64,000 nucleotides of DNA from Toxonevra muliebris. Taxonomy: Eukaryota; Arthropoda; Insecta; Diptera; Pallopteridae. The stretch spans positions 109,589,388 to 109,653,387 of the forward strand of contig OY829326.1 of NCBI GenBank assembly GCA_963691655.1. Reading direction: 5' to 3'. Shown here piece after piece: positions 21,570 through 33,681 of the stretch (position 1 is the stretch's first letter; every line of letters starts with the position of its first letter). Under the pieces are notes generated by a model. It was not told the origin of the DNA. It did not search any database and saw only the letters and a program-made list of their open reading frames with translations. Position numbers and translations under genes: made by a program.

Positions 21570-24500
21570 AACGAGGTCATAAAAACTGAGTTAAAAATAG
21601 ATCAAAAACCAGAACAAGCCCAGTAGGGGAAGATGAGGTATACCCGACACAGTAGGTGAACTCGGCACCCCCCTTTATTTCGCGAACGGCAAGACTCAAC
21701 GAGATGCCGTATGTACTGTTGGACGTGTTATGAGTCACAAAACAATTTAGTAAGAGTTAAATATTTTATCATATATTTTTGTCGCTGTTTATTTCGTCAA
21801 ATACAAAATTAATGTTCCTTCAATTTTTAAGTACCAATAACAACGTGTAGAAACATTTAATGCCAAAAAGCGGTAAGCAGTTTTGATTAATGATTTGTTG
21901 AATTAGCTGACAAAAATTTTAGAAATTATTAAGTGTTTTTCTTTAAATGCAATAATTTAAAATAAGTGAAGATGGGCGAGCCCGACCTGTGTTAATTTGA
22001 ATTACATAAATTCATGTTTTCTATGTTTTTTTCATAATTAGTAAGCAGGTTCATAAAAGCATTTACAAGTTTACATGAATTCAACTGACATTAAAAATTA
22101 AAATGATTCTTCATTGAAAATTTAAATCTAAATTTTATTGTATTTTTCTTTGGAAAACTTTGGAAATGGGTTGGGTGTCGGATACACTTCAGAGGCAGTC
22201 GAGTCAGCCCCATATTTTCATGGTCATAAAATTGACATAAACCAAAGTTGATATGGGAATGATATATTTAATGCACAACCAAGCAATACTAAAAGTATTG
22301 TATTTTACATTTATTTAAACATTTTATGAGACAAATATAAAAGGGTATTGCTTCTTTTTTTTTGAGGAAAAGAACGTGTCTTCGCGAGTATAAGGGAAAT
22401 TGTCGAATAAATGTCAAAATTTCAATTACACCATTTCTTTTGTTACAAAAAAATCCGTCATAGTTGCACTAGTGGGAGCACGACAGTTCTGTTCATGACT
22501 TTCATACTTGCGCTAGTGTGTTCATGCTCATATTGATATCTATTTGTTACTCATACGCCCTGTTAGCTCTACCTATCCTCTAATATTGTAACTGCTTATA
22601 TCGAATTTCATTAAAATAATGGAATATGATAATTTGAAAGCATGAACTTCAACATAATCTAGAGAGGAAACAGTTTTTTAAAATCAATAGCTCTATTTTT
22701 ACCTGTCTTTCCTGATACACAGTTTTTACTCGAGTACTTAAAAACTATGCTATTACTATGCTAAAGTTAGGCCATATTCAATTCAAGGGTAAAACAATGC
22801 CATTTAATAAGTTCTAAGTTCAGTAGTAATCCTACGCTAACACATCTGGGGTCTAAAGTTCATTTTTTGCCTTCCCTCTAACCTATTCTCCTGCTCAAAT
22901 TAACACAATGCTTCAGATTAATATAATTATCCCTAAATGCGTTGGCATTTGAAAAAAAAAAAAAATAAAACAATCTGAGCGGCTGCAAACAAGTAAACTA
23001 TAGAAGGGTGAAAGGTTACCACTCGAATAAATTTCTGAGTGAGACCATGGATTGAAGGTTGAGTTACAAAAAAGAACGGAATCGTACTGAAAACCAAGCA
23101 GTTTCAAGGACAAAAATAACTATTTTCGTTAGTATGAAAACTCATATAATTAAAACATCTATTAAAATTGTATACGAATTTGGAAGTTGAGCTAAGTTTA
23201 AACTACGTTTTGAATTCAACTTGTACTGACATATTTGTAAATGAACCAAGTAGTAGCAGGAAAAATAAATTCTACACAAAGTACTTATTTCGAAGAAAAA
23301 CAAAAAATCTGTGGAACCTCGAAAAAAAGTTAGCTTTACCACCTTGTAACTATTTATCACACTTTCTTTTCTTGCTTTAAATAAAACTAACATTATAATA
23401 AATTTTCAAGCTATTACCCTCATACTAAGTTACTGCAAAATGTGAACATTTTCCCCAACATTGCACGAAAAAAAAAACAAAAAAATAAAAAGAAATAGAA
23501 TAAAATAATTTCGTGCGCTTGAGTTCTTGCGTAACTTTTTTTGTTTTTGTTTTTTCCTTGCACGCTAAACTCCAACAACTCACACGTATATTGCTGCAGG
23601 CATATTCTTACTGCTCTCCCTTTCCCTTAACCTACGCTTTTAAACAAAATCTTACCAAGAGTATGAGAGTGTCTGGCAGATATAATTTGTATGTTTCTTT
23701 TTTTTCCATTTTTTTCTTCTCTTTTCCTTATTTTAGTTCGTGGTGTACACTTAATCCTAAAAATATAACATGCTATAAATATTATTCATAATTATTATAA
23801 AGAGATGTCTGCGTGCTAGGGTGAGCGTTTTAACCAACCTTAGCACACCCCTACATCCTTCTGCTTACCTTCTACTAAACTAAACTCAGTAGCGTCAGAC
23901 TTTTGTTTTAGTAGTATTCAAGTTTAAGAATGAATGGCAAGCAAGTAAAGAAGGGAGAGAAAGTGTAATGAGTGAGTTGTGTGCGTGTTGTAAATATATC
24001 GGCAACATTAAAGACTTAATTGCTTATGATGATTTTCTAAAGCACTTTGCCAAAGCAGTTGACCTAAATTCTAAACGATTACAAAGTTAGAGATGATGAC
24101 GATGATTATAAAAAATTTCATTATTAAAAAAAAAACTATGTAGTACTAGTACTCATTATTTAAATCAAATAAAAAAAATAATGTTAAAGAAAATTGCTTG
24201 CCTTGAATTTTATTATCTTGATAACCACCGTATTCAAGCCACATTTCCCACCCTGCTGGAAGGGATCAGTTTGCTGTTTTCTTTTGTTGCCTCACCGCCA
24301 CGTAAACTGAAAAATGAAAGTAAAAAGTCAAATGTAACAATGTAAATGTCATACTTTAATAATAATGCTGTTGTTGTTGTGGTGGTTGCTGTTGTGTTAT
24401 TATTATCCTAGTGTCATATCTTTACACTTCATTTGTATAGGAATATGTGCTTATATTTGCGGTTAAGTATTCCAACTATTCTATCCATTTCTTTGGGCTG

Positions 24501-24861
24501 TTTAATTTTTGCTGCGTTTGCTAAATCAATTGTTTGTTTTTTTTTGTCTGTCATACTATTCTTCTTCTATTTTCTCTTAAATTTGATCCTCCTTTTTTAT
24601 ATCCTGTTTGGGTTTACTAGAAATTAGGTCAGTAGGTAAGTATATTCGTATTTTCTTCATCTGTATCTCTACATTGTGCATAATGTGTGACCAGTTAATA
24701 AATAATTTGCAAAGTGAAATACACTGGAAGAAAAGAACCTAAATCAAGAGATGAGTTTAGTTTTTTAGCTTTATTGGCGCTCAATTTCAACAACAAAGTC
24801 TATATTGTGTAGTAAAAATCGTACCAACTAAGTAGAATATTGTTATTCCAGCAATGACAAC
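21570..24861. other. Intergenic, possible unclassified MITE at 21.6-22.2 kb
   Basis: No gene. Near 21625 a G-run then GTATACCCGACAC, and near 22175 the inverted GTATCCGACAC, hint at the two ends of a roughly 590-bp element, but boundaries are unclear. The rest is A/T-rich with a TTG/GTT repeat near 24365. Small ORFs show no recognisable similarity. Confidence 0.4.
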
Positions 24862-24864
24862 CTC

Positions 24865-25425
24865 GAAATTCTAGTGGTTAGTGCACTAGACTTTTATCCG
24901 GGAGGTTCGGGTTCAGCTCCCGTGTTGGTCTGGTGGTTAGGTTAGGTTGGAGTGGCTGTCGAGAGACACACTTAGACCTGAACGGCCCATTGTGATACCA
25001 CATAGTTGGACCTACAGTTTAACGCCGATTCCGAACGGAGGTGTGGCAATTTTTTATCGGCTTGGTGGTTTTGCCATTACCAACCAATGTGTGTACTTGT
25101 ACACTATATTATAATTCTCATACATTTCATATTAATAGTGAATATAAGAAAGTAATGAAAATTAACCACCAGACGAAGACGGGAATCGAACCCGAACCTC
25201 AAAGATGAAAGTCTAGTGCACTATCCACTAGGCTATCGAGGTCGTTTGGTGGTTAATTCTCACAACCTTTCTATATTCACTATCGATAAAAGAATTATAA
25301 GAAAATGTACATCTTGGTAGGCAATGGTAAAACCACCAAACTGATCAAAAATTGCCACACCGCCATTCGAAATAGGCGTTAAACTGTAGGTCCAACTATA
25401 TGGTGTCATTCCAACCTAACCTATT
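24865..25425 (+). repeat. tRNA-derived SINE, plus strand, split by a second SINE
   Basis: The head (24865-24939) has an A-box-like TCTAGTGGTTAGTGC and a B-box-like GGTTCGGGTTCAGCTCCCG. The body resumes at 25256 and ends CCAACCTAACC near 25423. The gap is a minus-strand copy of the same family flanked by duplicated TGGTGGTTA (24931-24939 and 25247-25255). About 47 bp before the tail (the GGGCCGTTCAGG segment seen in other copies) is missing in this copy. Confidence 0.85.
24940..25246 (-). repeat. tRNA-derived SINE, minus strand, inserted in another SINE
   Basis: On the minus strand it begins with a tRNA-like head (A box about 25213-25235, B box about 25181-25200, reading GGTTCGGGTTCGATTCCCG). 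It runs through the body and ends CCAACCTAACC at 24940. It is nearly full length (about 307 bp). The head resembles tRNA-Glu, with TTC at the likely anticodon position; that assignment is by eye. Confidence 0.9.
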
Positions 25426-25430
25426 CCAGC

Positions 25431-27980
25431 AATTTTTCTTGTATTAACTCCCCAGAGGAATTAGCTAAGCTAGCTCACTAGCGGTTCCAAGAGAGGATTC
25501 CGGTATTCATGATGAATATATTATAAAATTCAAGAACAATTTTGCAGGAACCCTAAAAAACCTAAAATTTGAATACGGTTTAAATATGATTCAAATTATT
25601 TTACATGAATACTTGCTTGCGTGAATATATTTCCCATTATATTTAAGATATACTCAAACTTTAGGATTTGAAAGAATAACAGTTAACAATTCTCGAATTT
25701 TTTACTATTATTCTTCAAACTCTAAAAAACTTAAAATTTCGATTAAATTTAAACATGATTCAATTCATTTTACATGAGTTTTTTGCTTGTAAATATTTCC
25801 AATTTTTTTTTTTTTTCGTAATGATGAACAAAATATCAGAACAAGGCTATTGGAAGAACTTCGGGTATTGTGGTATAGGAGGCCAATGTGGTACATTGTC
25901 ATATCTCCAGTTCTAACAAGTATATGCAGGTGTCATCTAGAAATGCTGCGAAATTACAAAAAAAATGGAACGTCCTTTAGTTGCGGGATGAAAGAAGACA
26001 TGTTGTTGGTCAGTTGAAGAAACATGACCACACGCGTCGACATTTTTTTGTGCTTAATAATTATTGCAATATTTTAAAGGAAAAGTCGGTTTTCGCTTAA
26101 TTGAGATTTCGATTCGGATAAAGCAAATGATAAATTTTACAAAACAATTATTAAATTGTGTAAATTTGAAATCGATTCCATTTCAAATGTTTTTTGTTCC
26201 GAATGCTACAAATCGGTCTTTAGGTCGCGGTACAACGACAGAAACCTCTATAATACAATACAATACAATACAAATCGGTCTTTGTGGTACACTAAAAGGC
26301 TGCTATTGTGGTATAATATTAACGTGTTTTTTGACTTACTTGAAGATTGACCACACATTTTGAGGTCAATTTTTTCTTAATCTAAACATGTGCCGTGCCG
26401 GGAAGATATTATTATTATTTTTTTTAATTAGCTATTGTCTGTATATGTACGTATAGAAAGTGATACCAAGAAGGCTGTTTTGTTTTCACACATTTTTTTA
26501 TATTTTAATATTTTCCAAAATAAAAACTAAAATTGTTTTTCGGTTAATATTATACAGTATAAATATTTAACTACAGTATACCACATTTAACTACGCATGC
26601 GTACCACATTACCATACAATTTTTGAGGTAGGTGCTTTTGGCCAGTGCATTTTTCTCGTTGTAAAATATCCTATAGTAAATACTTCACTAATGAAAGCTA
26701 TCAAGGATTGGTTCAAATTGGACTTATACTATAACAAAAAATGTCAAAATAAAAATCCTATACCATAAAACCCGAAGTTACTCTACAAGATATTGATTTG
26801 TATAAAATAAAAAATATTTAATATGGCACCTTCTGTTTTTATAACAGATTATGAAGAAACAATGTGGAATGCGGATATTTTGGGTTCTGGCCAGTATTCA
26901 CTTTTCCTTACATAGTACCATTGAGACCATTTTTTATTAATTTAATAATTTTTTTTGGCGTAATTTTCCATTTATTTTTGGGGTGTTTTTTTCATAATTT
27001 TGGGGTAATATTTGATTTCAACAATGAGTATAGGTTACCCTGAATTCGCATTGATATCCTTGTATCTTTGCTATTCCTGTGTTCTTATCAGAATTCATGA
27101 CGGTCGTCTATATTCTGGTTGGCACACGTATTGATCACACTGATTTCTGGTCCTCATTTGTATGCACTATATATTGTAGTTCGCTCGGTATTTTTGTCGG
27201 CATGGTTGCCTAGTTTTTTTTTTTGCCACATTCCTTGTTTTTCCTCTGATTCTCAATATCATTTGTGATGATCTCTATATATTCCCTTTGACTCTGGTTT
27301 ATATTGACTTGGAATCTCAAAGGCATCCACATCAATTATTCGGTATTCCAATTTTTTACTGAGTTTGGTAATCTTTGGTAGAGGTAAAAACCCCGAATAG
27401 CTCTGAGATATAGGACAGTAGAATAGGTGTTTTAGAGTTATGTACATATGGCTACCTCCGTTCTTCAACCACGTATCTCTATTTTGGCCGAAATTGAGTT
27501 TTTTTTTGCTAACATTATATAAAATCACCTAAAAATCCAGATAGAAATAAGTTTTCAGCGAGTTCGTACGAAAAAATAAGTTTTAGAGCCAATTTTTCAA
27601 GCTCGTACCTTCACTTGAACATGACAGTTGATCTTCAGGAAATACGTAGTTGAAAAATAGAGGTAGCGAAGTGCTTTGATTGCGCAAACACGACACCACA
27701 CACCTATTTAACTACCTTTTTCATCCCGCAAATTTGGCGGAATGAAGAAGGTAATTCTGGATCTTAAGGCAGATGTAAATGACGAAGGAGTCAATGGAGT
27801 ACATGAACATTAAGACCGGATATTTGTTCTGTATTCTTGTCGACATCTGTGTACCTATTTCAGAATACTTGTCGACGTTGTTGACGAGCACCTTATCATC
27901 TCACCGGAATTTGTGATGAACTCCGAACCTTGAATTATATTTCGAATATATTTATACATTAGCAGATCCAGATATTTTGG
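25431..27980. other. Intergenic, no gene seen
   Basis: A/T-rich. A short AATAC microsatellite lies at about 26250-26270, and TGTGGTAC-like words recur between 25865 and 26610 in both orientations. A T-run is present near 27215. No ORF with recognisable similarity. Confidence 0.5.
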
Positions 27981-27989
27981 AGAGGGGAT

Positions 27990-28330
27990 AGTTTAGGGTT
28001 CTTAATGCATTTCGAAGCCAAAAGAACTGCCCTTTGTCTTAAGCTTAGCAAAATCCAACTTAGAGTAGTCATGGGTTTCCTCTCAATACATTGTAAACTT
28101 GGGGATGACATGAAAAACTTAGGCATAAGTCAGGACAGTACCTGTACGTTTTGCCAAAGTGACAAGGAAATACCAGAACACAGCCAAGGCAGTTGCTCAT
28201 AGGAGGAAAAGGTATCTGAGGCACTACCACTCAGTTAGTAGGGACATCATAGCTTTTTAGTCACATCTACTATTGAGATATCTCAGCAAGATTGGTTTGT
28301 CCAAAATACTATCGAGAGTACAATTGACCT
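27990..28330 (+). pseudogene. LINE C-terminal zinc-knuckle tail
   Basis: The frame 28005-28202 has LSKIQLRVVMGFLSIHCKL, LGISQDSTCTFCQSD and EIPEH. This is the terminal cysteine/histidine motif that follows RNase H in LOA/R1-like LINEs. After a stop, a second frame continues the usual RRKRYLRHYHS and IIAF tail. Heavily truncated at the 5' side; no catalytic part. Confidence 0.7.
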
Positions 28331-28339
28331 TTGAGATTG

Positions 28340-30037
28340 TAGTTACACAATCAATCAATCATTATGGTTTCGTTTGAGGGTGTTTGTCCGTAAAAACCCA
28401 CTGGCTCCACTCATAAAAATTTAGATTTGTGTGTTTGAAAAAAGTTTAAAAACCCCAGCCATTCTACATATAGTTCTGCATATTTTTCAGTGTAAACAAA
28501 CATTTGTTTTTAGTTGGACCTTGGAAACTGAAGGAAATTTCTAAAAACAAGCTTACTATTCACATACATACCTACTGTATGCATGTTTTAGTATACGTAA
28601 AACTTCTACGTAATTCTGTCAGCTAATAAACAAAAAATGAAAAAGAGAACCATCCCTCAAACAAATTTATTTCTATGTTTTTCCAATAAACCCACACAAA
28701 ATCACTTAAAATCTACCTACTCTTTTGGGCATTCGAGACACTTATAGAAAACTCGCCTTGCATAGACTTCGAGAAACATTTTCACCCCCTAACATACAAG
28801 TTATTCATGCGGTAGCTATCAATCATTCATTTCGCTTCTTTTTTTTGTGAGCTGAGCGTTGTGAGTTGTGCGTTGCGTGTTGGATGACAAACATTTTTCA
28901 AGCAATTACTTAAATACTTCAATTTGTTTATATTTTCCGTATTTTTCGAGGGCCTGTTCTTTTTTGTGTGTGCACTGGCAATGAAAGTGACAGTTATTGT
29001 TTTTGGCAACTTCAAAATTAACCAATTTGAAGAATTGTTGGTGCTGGTTCTTATGCCCCATGCTGAGTTAATTTAATATTTTCGTGCTCAGTAAATAAAT
29101 GAAATAAAAAGTTTAAGTAAAAAGTTAAGTAAACTTATCGAAGTAGAGTGAGCGATTACAAGTTGTATTGAATATTATGATTACTTAAATATTGTAATAA
29201 CGTTTAATTTATTCATGATGTATAGAAAAAACTTGGCGTAATTTCCTTTAAATAATAAACATAAGCATATTCTCTTATGCCACAACTATTACTAAATATA
29301 TACACCCCTTAACCCACCCATCTAATAAAATCTACTAATCAATATGCACAATCAGTCGCATAATCCCAAAGTTAAGTTTAGCCTTAAGTTTCCCACAACT
29401 ACCAACATCATAACAACCACCACTACTACGACTACCCTAATGAAATGCAAACAGCTGATTACAGTTTGCGAACTTTTTCTCCCCCATTTGTATCAAATTT
29501 TCTTTACTACTGACCTAATTTCAACATACACAGTTTCATCATACATACTCGTTTCCACTCACCAACTGGTCTGAATTTCTTTCATTTCTTTGGTTTTATT
29601 ATTTAAACAAAAAAATTTCCTTTTTTCTTATATTATTTTTTTTAGATTAAAGCAATAAATCCGTTTAGTCCGAGTGATTTCGCTTTCGAGTTCATAAATA
29701 AAACATATTCTCTTTTGAGAGACATCAAATGTTGTATGCAACATATACTATATGTACATAGATGCGGATAATATGCTCAATGTATGAGCTACTGTTTCTC
29801 AAACTTTAACTTCCATTCTCGTTGATATTAGTTGTAGCTTCATTGGAGTGTTTGACTATACACCATTGCCAAATTAAATTACCAGCCTCAGGAGATTATT
29901 ATTGAAGTTTTGTACATAAGTTTGTTTGTGTATTGATTGAGTAATTTCAGTTTCACTTATATAATAAATGCAGGAGAAAATACACTTGGAAAAATATATT
30001 TTTTTTTACTCATTTCTTTTCACAACTTTTAAAACAT
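28340..30037. other. Intergenic, no gene seen
   Basis: A/T-rich, with an ACCACCACTACTACGAC-type stretch near 29415 and T-runs near 29640. Nothing coding recognised. Confidence 0.55.
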
Positions 30038-30039
30038 TA

Positions 30040-30294
30040 GTGGTCCTCATGAAAGCTCGCAAACTTGCATACTCGTATATGCGGAATACATTCTGCAGGT
30101 TTTGAGAGTGTAAATTAGCTGTTGCGAAAAAGTTTAAAAAATTCAAACTAGGATTCCACACTGCTTGGCGTACGAATTTGCGAGCACCTCGCAAACTTTT
30201 TTTGTATGGGGAATGAAAGCATCTGATATACGCAGTACAAACTTCCAAGGTTTGCGAGGTATACGAGGCATTTGTGAGTTTTCATGAAGACCAC
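30040..30294. mobile_element. TA-flanked MITE, 255 bp
   Basis: TA at 30038-30039 and 30295-30296. Termini GTGGTCCTCATGAAAGCTCG and, inverted, GTGGTCTTCATGAAAACTCA are followed by CAAA on both sides, giving a 24-bp repeat with three mismatches. There is no coding capacity. The TA duplication suggests mobilisation by a Tc1/mariner-type transposase. The first ends do not match the intact maT or DD37E elements in this window. Confidence 0.8.
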
Positions 30295-30469
30295 TATTAT
30301 CTCACAAATTCTTTTGTACTTTTCTGTGGTGAAAAAAATACATTTTGTTTATTTTGAATGTTATGATGGATTTCAGTTAATAAATTAAATTTTTTTAGTC
30401 GAAAAGTAGTATTCTGGATTTTTAGAAAACTTTGTGTACAAATTTGCAAAAATAAATCCAATAGAAAAT

Positions 30470-31480
30470 AACGAACGCCGAATTCCACATACTAAATTCC
30501 ACATATACCATACAATTCCGCGCACAAAATCTCGCATATAAAACTCCGCATCCAGAATTCCATATTAAAACTTCAGTATTCAAAGTATTTAAAAAATCGC
30601 TCACAAATACCACAGGAGAATATCCGCGTTCGGAATTCCATATACTTCACGCCTAAAATTGATCCTAAGTTTCAAAAACCAGAATTCGGCATATTAAATT
30701 CAACACACAAAAATTAGTTAAAGAATTTCATAAGCAAAATTACGTATGCAAAAACCAAAATTGCGATATAAAATTTCGTAAACATCCGAAATTATGTATT
30801 CACCCAAAATTCTATTATAAAATATGATATAAAGAATCTGACTCACAGTTTTTCACATGCAGAATTACACATAAAAAATTTCGCTACAGAACTTCATACC
30901 AAAAAATCCACATTTCAAATACTGCATGCAAAATTCCACAGTCAAAATTATGTAATAAATCTCTAAATTGATTTAGCATGCAGAACTCCACATTCTAAAT
31001 TACTACTATAAAATTTTGTATAATAGATTCTACATACGTTATTCCGCATACAAAATTTCTCATCCAAAGTTTCGCTAGAATTTCCTAGAAAAAATTTCAT
31101 ATATAGAATTTCGCTTGCAGAATTCAAAATTCAGCTGTAGAATTTCATATACAAAATTCCGCAGACTGTATACACCTAGAATTACGCCTACCACATTTTG
31201 TCCATAAAAATTCCTATAAAGTATTTCGCGCGTAGAAGCCCACATCAAAATTCTTTATACGCATACTCAATAAATTCAACATAAGTAGGTACAAAATTTT
31301 GTATACGAAATTCTACATACAGAATTGCACAGCCAAAATTATGCTATAAAACTTCTTCTCTCAGTATGAAGAAGTACTGCTATAGATTTTTGTATAAAAA
31401 ATTCTACATACAGCATTCCGCAGGGAGAATTTCTTATCCAAAGTTTCGCTACAGAATTTCGGGAAAAAATTTCACACACC
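30470..31480. repeat. Degenerate short-period repeat (AATTCCRCATACAAAATT phrases)
   Basis: About 1 kb built from loosely repeated 15-20-bp phrases such as AATTCCACATAC, AATTCCGCATAC and CAGAATTTCG, with no fixed period. The same vocabulary returns at 35390-35780 on the far side of the LINE/mariner block, so the two may be one array split by insertion. Confidence 0.6.
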
Positions 31481-31489
31481 CTCGCCTGA

Positions 31490-31720
31490 GAATTGAATTG
31501 GCGTATACGCCATTTTCAGCGTTCTCGAGTTAAGAATGACATTTTGGGTTTAAAAACCTAAATTTTCAGAATCTTCAACACATTTTCTTCGTTATCGAGA
31601 TAACAAGTGTGCACTTTGCCGTACACGCCACCAAAACGGAGATTAATAGCGTTGTTCTGTCGTATACGCCAAATTATGACGTATGCGGCAAATTTTTAAT
31701 GCAAAATTAAACTTTTTTTC
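31490..31720. repeat. GGCGTATACGCC motif cluster
   Basis: The self-complementary word GGCGTATACGCC (about 31500) and variants CGTATACGCCAAAT and CGTATGCGGCAAAT occur within 200 bp. Two more (GGCGTATACGGCAAAT, GGCGTATAGGCCAAAT) lie at about 35237 and 35372. No gene. Confidence 0.5.
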
Positions 31721-32967
31721 ACAGACAGTTGTTATACCGCACGTGCACGTAAGCTTGCATGCCGTTTGCAGAACATTTTTTTATAACACGCTGAAAAAGT
31801 AATTTTTAATTAAAATAAAACAACTGGATCTCCTTTACCACTAAAAGCAAGAGTTTCCCCTTTATCGACTCTCACTATTGCAGAGCTTCATCAGGACGGC
31901 AGTATTTAGATCCACATCTACCTTAATTTAAAACAAAACTCTTCTGAGTCAATATCTGAAAAATTTTAAAGAGATCTATTTAACTTCAACCGGTGTGCTC
32001 AATATAAGGTAACAAAAACTCCAAGAACAACTAAAATAGAAAATTCTGAAAAACACAGAATTGAAAAGCAAGGTTAACAAATAGACTGCTACAGTTATAT
32101 TTCATAATCAAAAAAAAAAAAAAAAAATTCACTTACTGTTGTTTATAGTATGAGGTAAAGAGTGGGCGTGGGGAGAATGATCTAATTAATAAAGGATTAT
32201 CCTTATTTGGAAAAATGACGACAGCATTAAATTTTTGTCCAAAAATCCAACCAAAAGAATCACTCAAAAAATTTCAGAACCCATATTGCTCTTGACATAT
32301 ATTTCAAAACAATTGAAATACATAACATACTTTCACTGATAGAATTTTTAAAAAAATTTCATATCAATAAACATCAAATTAAAACCTTTACAAATGAAAG
32401 AGGAAGATTTTAAGAATTTCTCTAAAACTGCATATTAATTAAATTTGAGTGTGATTCCATTTGCAAAATTTAAGTTTTTAGAATCCAATCAAGAAGATCT
32501 ATTTGCAATCAGATTTAAGACCTCAGTTCTGGAAATACCATTTCAGTTTTTCAATATATTTTTGAGAAAAAGTATAAAACAATTTATAGCTCCCAAAAAT
32601 ATATTCCTAAAGGCTTTGACTGTACTGAGTTATATTGAAGAAAAAAAATAACATAAAGTCGCTTTATAATTTTCTTAATGAAAAAGATAAAGCTTATTAT
32701 ATAATTTTACTAAAATTAGATAATGTTAATTAAACTTAATTTCATATGTGTAAACACACTGATTCACTAATGTTGTTTTAACTAAAGATGTATTTAGTTT
32801 TTATATTTACAACACTAACTGTTTCTAAAATTAGATGAAGAAATTATTATTTTCTATACATTTAAAAGGTTTTTATTTTTTGTTTTGTTTTACCATGTGT
32901 GCATTATTTTTCCATATGTGTATAGAGTGCCCGAAAAAACCTGCAAAATGGCGTATGGTTTAGGTTT

Positions 32968-32970
<3 letters not shown>
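31721..32970. other. Intergenic, no gene seen
   Basis: A/T-rich sequence with an A-run near 32110. The ORF at 32445-32651 has no recognisable similarity and ordinary background composition. Confidence 0.5.

Positions 32971-33022
<52 letters not shown>
32971..33022. repeat. (TA)26 microsatellite
   Basis: 52 bp of perfect TA, directly adjoining the 3' end of the minus-strand LINE at 33023-35250. Confidence 0.95.
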
Positions 33023-33023
<1 letters not shown>

Positions 33024-33095
33024 TTCCACTCGGAGACTTAATTGCTCATTGTGATTTCCCTCATTTAATGGCAACTCATCTATTTTTCCCAAATA

Positions 33096-33681
33096 TTGGG
33101 AGTATGAATGTATAAACTTGTATTTTTTTCGTAATTTGGATATTTATTGTGAAAAAGTGATTATAAATTTATTCTGTAAAGTATTGTCCATCGTTAGCCA
33201 CAACCTTTTCCCATCTTTCTGGTAGCATACGGATTCCGCGTCGAAAGAACTCCTCATCTTTTGAGGCTATCCATGAATCGACCCATTTTTTGAGTTCGTC
33301 GAAAGAACGGAAGTGCTGTTCAGCCAGGCCATGTGTCAGCGTTCGGAACAAGTGGTAATCAGAAGGAGCAATGTCTGCAGAATACGGCGGGTGGGGTAGC
33401 ACTTCCCATTTCAGCGTTTCCAAGTATGTTTTTACTTCTTTTTTCTTTAAATGGAAGAGCAAATTAAAACTTCCTGCAAATGTTGTTTTGTTGGCACGAA
33501 ATTCGACATTTTCAGCTATAGTAAAACACTTTTGTAAAATTATGAAAATTATTTGACAGACCAATTCTTATAGTATTTTTGGCGCTCTTCGAGATAGAAT
33601 AGCTGTCAATGTCAAAAAAATGGCGCGTATGATAGATATGAAGTTAGTCACAATTACGAGTTTATACATTCATACTCCCAA
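33096..33681 (-). mobile_element. Internally deleted mariner, 586 bp, inserted in a LINE
   Basis: TA at 33094-33095 and 33682-33683. Terminal inverted repeats start TTGGGAGTATGAATGTATAA at both ends, 27 bp with one mismatch. The interior keeps both ends of a mariner transposase gene but lacks its middle. It shares end sequence with the longer mariner at 59717-60800. Confidence 0.92.
33169..33530 (-). pseudogene. mariner transposase, internally deleted
   Basis: Minus strand. The N-terminal remnant (about 33530-33440) reads close to VEFRANKTTFAGSFNLLFHL, a shifted version of the mariner N-terminus. It then jumps directly to KTYLETLKWEVLPHPPYSAD. The second half contains PSDYHLF (third catalytic Asp present), WVDSWIASKDEEFFRRGI and LPERWEKVVANDGQYF. 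The deletion removes the first two catalytic Asp residues, so no active transposase can be made. Confidence 0.88.

Noticed and set aside
25170..25246. Candidate tRNA gene (and similar at 24865 and 53140-53211)
   Set aside because: Each is the head of a repeated SINE with a shared non-tRNA body, and the stems are imperfect; not an independent tRNA gene.
30470..31480. CRISPR-like spaced repeat
   Set aside because: Repeat phrases are degenerate and irregularly spaced, and the context is a eukaryotic genome.
32885..33115. ORFs with YIYIYI runs
   Set aside because: Translation of the (TA)26 microsatellite.
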